A stretch of DNA of 5,491 nt. Source: an uncultured Clostridia bacterium (GTDB lineage: Bacteria; Bacillota_A; Clostridia; Oscillospirales; Acutalibacteraceae). The DNA is taken from positions 1-5,491 of the forward strand of contig CALWIE010000149.1 of NCBI GenBank assembly GCA_944380625.1, read 5' to 3'. The notes beneath the pieces were generated by a model, which made no database searches, was not told the DNA's origin, and worked only from the letters and a program-made list of their open reading frames with translations. Every line of letters starts with the position of its first letter. Within the stretch, counting starts at the first letter, position 1. The translations under genes and the position numbers were made by a program. Below are positions 1 through 5,491 of this stretch, piece by piece.

Positions 1-775
1 GCAGGTCGTGGAGCAGGGCCGCCCGGCGCACCAGGTCCTCGTCCAGGGGAAGGCCAGCAGCGGCCAGCCTCCGGCACAGGGACACCGCTTTCTCCGCCAC
101 GGCCTGGCAGTGGCCCTGGGCCTGCTCCCCGGCGCCGAAGGCCTCCCACAGGGCGGCGATGTCCCCGTCCTCCGGGCGGCGGTCGGGGGGATAGCCCGCC
201 CCCAGCAGCCGCCAGCACCCCGGCGTCCCCTCCAGGACCGTGACGCTCCCGTGGGGCAGCCGCCACCGGCGGTTTTCCCCGTAGGGGGTCCCGGTGATCC
301 AGCACAGGAAGGCCCGGACCGCCCCGCTGTGGCCCACCGCCACCCGCTCCTCCTGGGGGCCCAGCCCCTGGGCGACGGCCGCCAGGGCCCTGTCCATCCG
401 CCCGGCGGCGCGGGGGTAGCTCTCCGCCCCGGGGGGCTGCAGGCTGTGGTCCCCTCCCCGGGCCTGGTAGAGCTCCGGGTACTCCCAGCGGATCTGTTCA
501 AAAGGGAGGCCCTCCCAGCAGCCCATGGAGAGCTCCCTCAGGCCCGGGACCACTTGGGGCTCCCCGCCGGAGGCCGCCAGCAGCCGGGCGGTCTCCCGGC
601 AGCGAATCAAGGGGCTGGTGTAGACGCTCCCCGGGGGAAGCTCCCGGAAACACCGCCCCAGGGCCTCCCCTTGGGCCCGGCCCTCCGGGGTCAGGGGCAG
701 GTCGGTGCCGGACCCCACGCAGTAGGCGCCCACGGGCTGGGCCTCCCCGTGGCGCACAAGATAGATGATCCCCAT
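1..775 (-). CDS. Histidine phosphatase fused to an HD domain (3' partial)
   Basis: The first 258 residues are visible; the gene runs off the left edge without a stop codon. Residues 1-190 are a histidine phosphatase (phosphoglycerate mutase / CobC-like). LVRHGE (6-11) carries the phospho-accepting H9 with R8, TDLPLTPEG (24-32) is typical of the family, SPLIRCRETA (54-63) carries the second arginine, E81 or E88 in ELSMGCWEGL is the likely acid, and VGHSG (147-151) carries the second histidine. The catalytic set looks complete. From about residue 220 a new domain begins: GHCQAVAEKA (221-230) and AALLHDL (252-258) match the first histidine and the HD pair of HD phosphohydrolases (H222, H256, D257). 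The rest of this domain is outside the window. Substrates are unknown. Because it follows the MocA-like gene by 10 bp, a role in molybdenum cofactor maturation or in clearing a related phosphorylated by-product is likely, though a CobC-like alpha-ribazole phosphatase cannot be excluded. Confidence 0.88.
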   Translation of the reverse strand, partial: MGIIYLVRHGEAQPVGAYCVGSGTDLPLTPEGRAQGEALGRCFRELPPGSVYTSPLIRCRETARLLAASGGEPQVVPGLRELSMGCWEGLPFEQIRWEYPELYQARGGDHSLQPPGAESYPRAAGRMDRALAAVAQGLGPQEERVAVGHSGAVRAFLCWITGTPYGENRRWRLPHGSVTVLEGTPGCWRLLGAGYPPDRRPEDGDIAALWEAFGAGEQAQGHCQAVAEKAVSLCRRLAAAGLPLDEDLVRRAALLHDL

Positions 776-788
776 GGCTTCCCCCTTA
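776..788 (-). promoter_or_regulatory. Ribosome binding site of the phosphatase gene, abutting the stop codon of gene 3
   Basis: On the minus strand the TAA stop of gene 3 (788-786) is followed directly by GGGGGAAGCC and then the ATG at 775. The purine-rich GGGGGA is a strong Shine-Dalgarno sequence about four bases from the start. It fixes the start of gene 4 and leaves only 10 bp between the genes. Translation of the two is therefore probably coupled. Confidence 0.8.
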
Positions 789-1709
789 AAATGTGTCTCC
801 AAAATACTTTTTCAGCAAGGTCTCTCCCGCCTGGCTGAGCTCCTGCTGCATGCCCCGGTAGGCCCGCAGCAGGCCCTTGCCCCGCTCCGTGAGGGAGGTG
901 CCGCCCCCCTCGGCGCCGCCGTTGGAGCGGACCACCACCTTGTCCCCCAGCTCCTCCTCGATCTTGTTGAGCATCTTCCAGGCCTTGGAGTAGGACATGT
1001 GCATGGCTTCGCTGGCGGCGGTGATGGTGCCTGTCAGGTCGATCATCTCCAGCAGCTGGGCGCAGCCAGAGCCGAAAAACAACTCGTCCGTGCCGATGAC
1101 CAGCTGGTTCTTCATGCGGATCTGCCGCTGGCCGGACCGGTGGAGCAGCGCCGCGTAGTCGTCGGGGGTGTCCATGTCGAAGACGGTGTTCTCATCCTCC
1201 ACCTCCACGTCCCGCAGGGGCAGGCCCAGCTCTTCGATGGCCCCCCGCAGGCCTCCCCTGCCCGAGCAGCCCTTGAGCAAGGGCACGGCGGCCCGGTCCA
1301 GCAGGATGGGGTGGCCCGGCTTCCCCTGGTGCAGGGGGCGCACGCAGGGACCCTCCTCCCCCATCAGGGCCCGGACCGTGTCCACCCGCACCAGGGGCAC
1401 GTCCGCCGGGGTGACCAGCACCTTGTCGCAGGCCTCCCCCAGGGCCCCCAGGCCCAGCAGCACAGAGTCGAACATTTTGGTCTGGGCAAAGCGTTCGTTT
1501 TTCACAAACATAACGCCCGCATTTTTAAGGTGCTCACAGAGCACCTCGCTGCGATACCCAGTGACCACCACAATCTGCTGCACCCCGGCGCTTTGCAGGA
1601 CGCGCAGCACATTCTGGATGACGCTTTCCCTTCCCATGGGCAGCAGGGGCTTGAACTCCCCCATGCGGGAGGCGATGCCCGCCGCCAGGACTACGGCGCC
1701 AAACTTCAT
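786..1709 (-). CDS. MocA-like molybdopterin nucleotidyltransferase fused to a ModE-type winged-helix domain
   Basis: This 307-residue protein has two parts. Residues 1-190 are a MobA/MocA-type NTP transferase: the nucleotide signature LAAGIASRMGEFK (8-20), then TPADVP (100-105) with the metal-binding aspartate, GKPGHP (129-134), and FDMDTPDDY (177-185) near the domain end. LAAG rather than LAGG, together with GHP, favours MocA (CTP, making molybdopterin cytosine dinucleotide) over MobA. That is family knowledge, not proof. Residues 200-300 resemble the DNA-binding domain of ModE: MSYSKAW (238-244) in the helix-turn-helix and GGAEGGGTSLT (264-274) in the wing. No molybdate-binding TOBE/Mop domain follows. 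The start at 1709 is chosen because the fold begins at once (MKFGAVVLAAG) and GGAAG lies seven bases upstream. An ATG at 1781 is a real alternative: it has AAGGGG nine bases upstream and would add 24 mostly basic residues. The gene follows gene 2 by 86 bp and would supply the cofactor for the hydroxylase. Confidence 0.9.
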   Translation of the reverse strand: MKFGAVVLAAGIASRMGEFKPLLPMGRESVIQNVLRVLQSAGVQQIVVVTGYRSEVLCEHLKNAGVMFVKNERFAQTKMFDSVLLGLGALGEACDKVLVTPADVPLVRVDTVRALMGEEGPCVRPLHQGKPGHPILLDRAAVPLLKGCSGRGGLRGAIEELGLPLRDVEVEDENTVFDMDTPDDYAALLHRSGQRQIRMKNQLVIGTDELFFGSGCAQLLEMIDLTGTITAASEAMHMSYSKAWKMLNKIEEELGDKVVVRSNGGAEGGGTSLTERGKGLLRAYRGMQQELSQAGETLLKKYFGDTF

Positions 1710-1795
1710 GGTATCACTTCCGTTTCCGGCGCGGAGGCCGGGCCGCCGCCCCAGGCGGCAGCCCTTTTCCCTCTTTGCCATGTTTTGCCGCCCCT

Positions 1796-3331
1796 TTACG
1801 CCTCTTGGACGGCTTTTACACACTGTTCCAGCAGGCCCTCCAGGGCCCGCAGCTTTTCCTCCCCCCCTGCCGGCAGGCAGAGGGAGGGTCCAATGGCCTT
1901 GAGCACCTGCCGGGCCGCCTGGGAGGGCTCCAGCTCCGCAAGGGGCTTTCCCTGCAGCGCCCGCTCCCCGGCGGCCAGCCGGACGGGCACGGGGGCAACG
2001 CCTCCCGCCACCAGCCGGAGGATCACTGCCCGGCCCCCTTCCACCAGGAAGGCGTAGCACAGGCACATCTCCCCCTGGGAAAGGCACCCGGACCGGAAGT
2101 CCCCGCACATGGGAACCTCCAAGGCCTCCAGGGCCTCCCCGGGCTCGAACTGCCGCCAGGGCTGGAGCTGGGCGAAATAATCCTGGGCCCGGAGGGTCCG
2201 CCTGCCCGTGCGGATGGCTGTCTCCAGCATCAGCAGGGCGGCGCCGGACCGGCCGCCGCCGGCTCCGTAGCAGGCGCAGTTGAGGCAGCGGCCCGCCTCG
2301 GCCAGGGCCTGGGACAGGTCCTCGATCTCCTCGGCAGGAAGCCCGGAAAGGCCCTCCCGCTGGAAGGTGCAGAAATCGCTCCCCGGCTCTAAAAAGGATT
2401 TCAGGCCGAAGCGCAGGTTCAGTTTCCGGGCTGCCTCCACCCCCCAGTGGATGGCCGGCACCAGCTGGTCCCAGCCCTGTTTGGGGGCGCCCTCCAAGTC
2501 GACGACCTGATGGAAGGCGGGGCCCTCCCAGGAGTCCAGGCCGCCCTGGGCAAACTGGACGCCCATAGCCGCCAAATTCTCTTTATACCGGGAGAGCCGC
2601 CCGGCCAGGGAGGCCGCCCGCTCCCCAAAGGGGGCCAGGGTCTCCTGGGGAGGGCGGTCTCCGAAGACCACCACGTGGTTGCCCATGCGCCGCAGGTAAT
2701 AGGCGGCGGACAGGCCCGCCAGGGCAGGGGCCGGCAGGGCCACCCACTTCCGGCTGTCCCCCGAAGGGGGGATGAAAAAGATCTCTGGGTGCTGGTCGAT
2801 GGTGCCCCCCAGCCAATCCATCAGCTGGGGCAGGCCCACGGGCTCCTCCCGGACGCAGGCCCCGGCGCACCGGCCGCAGGCCCGGCACACGGTGTGGGCC
2901 ATGGGCAGGTATTTCATCAGGGTGCGCTGGGCCTCCAGCAGGGAGCCCTCCCGCAGCAGCTGCAAAATGCCTGCCAGGTCCACCCCCGCAGGGCAGGCCC
3001 CCTGGCAGGGAGGCGGCGCCAGGCGCTTGCCCCCCAGAAGGGAGCCGGCCCCCCGGCCCCGGCCCACAGCGGCGCAGCCCTCCCCTCCCGCCAGCAGGCA
3101 GGAGGCGCCCTCCTCCCGGAGGGGGCAGCGGACGTCCTGCCGGAGCAGGGCCTCCACCGTCTGCCCGGGAGAGAGCAGGCCCGATTCCACATCTTGACGG
3201 ACCGCCTCGGCCACGGGCCGGGCCTCCTGCCAGAGGAGGGGCTCTTCCAGCAGCTGGGCCACCGTCACGGCGCCGCCGATCTCAATCGCCCCGTCCAGGG
3301 GCGCGACGGCCTTTTGGTTTTCCTTTGTCAT
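1796..3331 (-). CDS. Degenerate paralogue of the gene 1 fusion flavoprotein, Fe-S cysteines kept, Rossmann motifs lost
   Basis: This intact 511-residue protein aligns with gene 1 along most of its length. Residues 15-47 resemble the end of the FAD-binding N-lobe (IGGAVTVAQLLEEPLL). QDVRC (65-69) matches QDVRC of gene 1, and the stretch to LLGG (98-101) matches the stretch to IMGG. The GltD-type Fe-S region follows, with C109, C113, C149, C152, C155 and C159. The FAD fold is recognisable (AGLSAAYYLRRMG, 205-217), but the GxGxxG glycines are replaced by PAPALAG (200-206). The NAD(P)H-binding fold with GGGNVAMD is absent; about 250 residues of gene 1 correspond to about 70 here. RCLNCAC (348-354), LVAGGVAPVPVR (440-451) and the C-terminal domain are kept. 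The N-terminal FAD pyrophosphate loop and the TLGGN motif are also missing. The protein probably binds Fe-S clusters but not NAD(P)H, and perhaps not FAD. Possible roles are an electron-transfer or scaffold partner of gene 1, or an assembly factor. The start at 3331 has only a weak GGGA ribosome site about 11 bases upstream. Confidence 0.85.
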   Translation of the reverse strand: MTKENQKAVAPLDGAIEIGGAVTVAQLLEEPLLWQEARPVAEAVRQDVESGLLSPGQTVEALLRQDVRCPLREEGASCLLAGGEGCAAVGRGRGAGSLLGGKRLAPPPCQGACPAGVDLAGILQLLREGSLLEAQRTLMKYLPMAHTVCRACGRCAGACVREEPVGLPQLMDWLGGTIDQHPEIFFIPPSGDSRKWVALPAPALAGLSAAYYLRRMGNHVVVFGDRPPQETLAPFGERAASLAGRLSRYKENLAAMGVQFAQGGLDSWEGPAFHQVVDLEGAPKQGWDQLVPAIHWGVEAARKLNLRFGLKSFLEPGSDFCTFQREGLSGLPAEEIEDLSQALAEAGRCLNCACYGAGGGRSGAALLMLETAIRTGRRTLRAQDYFAQLQPWRQFEPGEALEALEVPMCGDFRSGCLSQGEMCLCYAFLVEGGRAVILRLVAGGVAPVPVRLAAGERALQGKPLAELEPSQAARQVLKAIGPSLCLPAGGEEKLRALEGLLEQCVKAVQEA

Positions 3332-3356
3332 ACCGGTTCTTTTCCCTAAAACCGCC

Positions 3357-3388
3357 CCAGGCAGCCGGCGAAACCGCCGGCCGCCTGG
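3357..3388 (-). terminator. Strong intergenic hairpin, possible attenuator or partial terminator
   Basis: The 79-bp gap between genes 1 and 2 holds a near-perfect inverted repeat. CCAGGC and GCCTGG form the outer 6-bp arm, then one A/C mismatch, then GCCGGCG and CGCCGGC form a 7-bp inner arm, with a 4-base loop at 3371-3374. On the minus strand a short run of four T follows at 3351-3348, but it is separated from the stem by five bases, so a full intrinsic terminator is doubtful. The hairpin lies just after the stop codon of gene 1 and before gene 2. It could reduce read-through or protect the gene 1 mRNA 3' end, giving more of gene 1 than of the downstream genes. The structure is seen directly; the role is inferred. 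Confidence 0.5.
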
Positions 3389-3410
3389 AACAGCTCTTTC
3401 TTGTGATGTC

Positions 3411-5491
3411 TTACAGGCCCAGGGACTGGAAGATCTGGGCTTTTACCTCTTGCAGCTTGTAGCTGTTTTCCTCCATGGGGTTCGCGTCCTTCATGGCGGC
3501 GGCGAAGGCCTCCTGGGCCAGCTCCGCCGTGGGCTTCTTGCCCTTGAGGACCTCCTCGGCGGCGGTCAGCCGCACGGGGATGGGGGCGATGCCGCCGGCC
3601 ACCAGGCGGGCGTCTTCCACGACCCCGTCCTTCTCCTTGTAGGCATAGGCCAGGGAGGTGACGGCGAAGTCCACGGACTCCCGCAGGCGCAGCTTCAGGT
3701 AGCCGGTGCGGTAGCCGGGCATCTTGGGGACGACCACCTCGGTGACCAGCTCCCCGGGCTCCAGCTTGTCCACGGAGTGCATGGCGCCGAAGAACTCCTG
3801 GGCCTCAAAGGTGTGGCCGGTGGTGCGGATCTCCGCCCCCAGGGCCACCATCACGTTGGCCAGGTCCGAGGCGTTGACGGAGTAGCAGCCGCAGTTCATG
3901 CAGCGGCGGGCCTCTTCGGCGGCCTCTTCCATGGTGAGGCTGGTGGAATCCTCCTTGTCCAGGCAGCGCTCGGCCACGGGGGTGTCCTTCTCCACGGCGC
4001 CCTTGGTGACCTTTACGCCCTGGGGATCGAACTTCAAAAACCCGGTGGGGGCGGGGGCGGCCTCCATGGGATAGCCCATGTACTCGCTCATATGCTTGGC
4101 CGCGATGCCGCCGTCCCGGATGGCCTTGATGGCCACGGAGGGGCCGTAGGCCGCGTCGCCGCCGGCGTAGATGCCGGGGGCCCGGGTGTTCCGGTGCTCG
4201 CCCACCTCGATGAGGCCGCGGGCGCTCTTGAGCTCTTCCTTGTACTTGTCGCCCAAGAAGTCGGTGTCCACCTTCTGGCCGGTGGCCAGGATGATGCAGT
4301 CGGAGGAGAAGACCTGGGTCTCGTCCCCGTAGGTGGGGTTGAAGTGCCCCTGCTCGTCCCGGACGGAGACGCAGTTCATGCTCTCCAGGCCGGTGATGCT
4401 GCCGTCCTCAGCGGACAGGACCCGCTTGAGGCCCCAGCCGTTATAGATCTCCACGCCCTCTTCCTCGGCACGGGCGATCTCCTCGGCGGAGGCGGGCATT
4501 TCGTCCCGCTGCTCCAGGCAGACCAGCTTTACCTTCTGGGCGCCCAGGCGCACGGCGGTCAAGGCCACGTCCATGGCCACGTTGCCGCCGCCGCAGACCA
4601 GCACCTCTTTGCCGATCTGCTTGGTCATAAACTTCTTCACTTCCACCAGGAAGTTGAGGCCGAACTGGGTCAGGCTCTCGCCGTCGATGCCCAGGATGGG
4701 CTGCTTCCAGGCGCCGGTGTCCAGGAACACCGTATCGCTCTGGGCTTTGAGATCCTCCACGGTGACGTCCTTGCCCACCTCGGTGTTGTTCCGGATGACG
4801 ATGCCCATGCCCACCAGGGCCTTCACCAGGTCCCGGACGTAGTGCTTGGGCAGCCGGTATTCGGGGATGCCGTACATCATCACGCCGCCGGCCTCTTCCA
4901 TCTTTTCGTAGATGGTCACCTCGTGGCCCATTTTGCGCAGGTAGTAGGCCGCCGTCAAACCGGCGGGGCCGCCGCCCACAATGGACACCTTCTTGCCGGT
5001 GGACTTCCCAGGGGCCTGGTAGAACTTATCGGCGTGGGCCAGGATGTAGTCGCCCAGGGCCCGCTCCACAGAGTGGATGCTCACAGAGTCCCCGTGCTCG
5101 CACTGGTTGCACACGGTCTGGCAGGTGTGGGGACACACCCGGGCGGTGAGCATGGGCATGGGGTTGACCCGCAGGATGATCTCGGCGGCGGCGTCCCAAT
5201 CCCCTTCCCGGATCTTCTGCATATAGCCGGGGATGTCGGTGCCGGCGGGGCACTCGGCGGAGCAGGAGTTCAGGTGGTTGGTCTTCATGCCGCCCATAAT
5301 GGAGTGATACTGGTTGCGGCCCTGGATGGCGTAGCACTGGTCGCCGCCCTTGCGGGCGCACAGGAGCCGGCCGCCCACGGAATCGGGATAGCGGTAGTAC
5401 CAGCAGCGCACGTCCTGGCACAGGTTGCCGCCCAGGGTGGCGGTGTTGCGGATGATGGGGGTGGCCACGCTGTGGGCCGCCTGGGCCACAG
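3411..5491 (-). CDS. Molybdenum-hydroxylase FAD subunit with inserted GltD/NfnB-like NAD(P)H oxidoreductase module (5' partial)
   Basis: About 692 residues are visible, numbered here from 5489; the N-terminus lies beyond the right edge. Residues 10-67 are the middle of a molybdopterin-dehydrogenase FAD-binding domain, with the second FAD motif TLGGN (18-22) and an HcrB-like stretch holding C24, C29, C44 and C52. Residues 68-534 are a GltD-type module. It has Fe-S cysteines C76, C80, C119, C123, C127 and C130, an FAD Rossmann motif VGGGPAG (171-177), an NAD(P)H-type second fold CGGGNVAMD (299-307), the ATG motif (402-404), YAGGDAAYG (441-449) and a final RCMNCGC (529-535). From YSVNASDLA (536-544) the FAD-subunit fold resumes and runs through the C-terminal flavoprotein domain (LVAGGIAPIPVR, 629-640) to TAA. 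Inferred role: cytoplasmic electron transfer between a molybdenum hydroxylase and NAD(P)H, possibly also ferredoxin. The substrate cannot be told from this subunit. It is the first gene of the visible operon. The family assignment is firm; the exact enzyme is not. Confidence 0.92.
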   Translation of the reverse strand, partial: VAQAAHSVATPIIRNTATLGGNLCQDVRCWYYRYPDSVGGRLLCARKGGDQCYAIQGRNQYHSIMGGMKTNHLNSCSAECPAGTDIPGYMQKIREGDWDAAAEIILRVNPMPMLTARVCPHTCQTVCNQCEHGDSVSIHSVERALGDYILAHADKFYQAPGKSTGKKVSIVGGGPAGLTAAYYLRKMGHEVTIYEKMEEAGGVMMYGIPEYRLPKHYVRDLVKALVGMGIVIRNNTEVGKDVTVEDLKAQSDTVFLDTGAWKQPILGIDGESLTQFGLNFLVEVKKFMTKQIGKEVLVCGGGNVAMDVALTAVRLGAQKVKLVCLEQRDEMPASAEEIARAEEEGVEIYNGWGLKRVLSAEDGSITGLESMNCVSVRDEQGHFNPTYGDETQVFSSDCIILATGQKVDTDFLGDKYKEELKSARGLIEVGEHRNTRAPGIYAGGDAAYGPSVAIKAIRDGGIAAKHMSEYMGYPMEAAPAPTGFLKFDPQGVKVTKGAVEKDTPVAERCLDKEDSTSLTMEEAAEEARRCMNCGCYSVNASDLANVMVALGAEIRTTGHTFEAQEFFGAMHSVDKLEPGELVTEVVVPKMPGYRTGYLKLRLRESVDFAVTSLAYAYKEKDGVVEDARLVAGGIAPIPVRLTAAEEVLKGKKPTAELAQEAFAAAMKDANPMEENSYKLQEVKAQIFQSLGL

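Noticed and set aside
8..838. Long plus-strand open frame covering the phosphatase gene
   Set aside because: It is an antisense shadow caused by high GC. The protein is low-complexity, rich in Gly, Pro and Ala, with no motif, whereas the minus strand carries RHGE and HD motifs.
1742..1759. GCCGCC/GGCGGC inverted repeat between genes 2 and 3
   Set aside because: The stem is only six bases, no T-run follows on the minus strand, and such repeats are expected by chance at this GC content.
765..2057. 430-codon plus-strand frame opposite genes 2 and 3
   Set aside because: It has no recognisable motif and lies wholly opposite strongly supported minus-strand genes.
1710..2108. Upstream extension of the MocA-ModE frame to 2108
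   Set aside because: The extra residues overlap the end of gene 2 by about 310 bases, are rich in Gly, Arg and Pro, and precede a well-formed domain start. Only the shorter alternative at 1781 is plausible.
2447..3349. 300-codon plus-strand frame opposite gene 2
   Set aside because: Biased composition and no domain; gene 2 is supported by its alignment with gene 1. The shorter plus-strand and minus-strand frames in genes 1 and 2 were dropped for the same reason.
5487..5489. GTG at the right edge as the start of gene 1
   Set aside because: The FAD-binding domain is already under way there, and its N-terminal pyrophosphate-binding lobe must lie upstream. The gene is truncated by the window.
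1..5491. tRNA, rRNA, CRISPR array, insertion sequence or attachment site
   Set aside because: I saw no cloverleaf, no regularly spaced repeats, no transposase motifs and no terminal inverted repeats. Nearly all of the window is protein-coding.

Overview
The window is very GC-rich, and every gene I can support lies on the minus strand, so the cluster reads from right to left. The protein families (molybdenum hydroxylase flavoprotein, GltD-type Fe-S flavoprotein, MocA-like nucleotidyltransferase, ModE-type winged helix) and the high GC suggest an anaerobe. My best guess is a GC-rich gut Clostridia lineage (Oscillospiraceae-like). That guess comes from gene style, not from a marker gene.

In transcription order there are four genes. 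(1) 3411-5491, truncated by the right edge, is a molybdenum-hydroxylase FAD subunit with a complete GltD/NfnB-like Fe-S/FAD/NAD(P)H module inserted into the middle of its FAD-binding domain. (2) 1796-3331 is a shorter, diverged paralogue of gene 1. It keeps the iron-sulfur cysteines and the C-terminal flavoprotein domain, but it has lost the glycine motif of the FAD Rossmann fold and most of the NAD(P)H-binding domain. (3) 786-1709 is a MocA-like molybdopterin nucleotidyltransferase fused to a ModE-type DNA-binding domain. (4) 1-775, truncated by the left edge, is a histidine phosphatase fused to the start of an HD domain.

The gaps are 79, 86 and 10 bp and all genes point the same way, so this looks like one operon. 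A strong hairpin lies between genes 1 and 2. The 10-bp gap between genes 3 and 4 puts the ribosome binding site of gene 4 right behind the stop codon of gene 3.

The genes fit together as part of a molybdenum hydroxylase system. Gene 1 would pass electrons between the molybdenum enzyme and NAD(P)H. Gene 2 may be an Fe-S or structural partner of gene 1. Gene 3 would finish the cofactor (probably the cytosine dinucleotide form) and might regulate the locus. Gene 4 is a probable phosphohydrolase helper. The molybdenum-binding large subunit and the 2Fe-2S subunit are not in the window; they probably lie beyond an edge, most likely upstream on the right. The most unusual points are the nested domain architecture of gene 1 and its degenerate tandem copy in gene 2.
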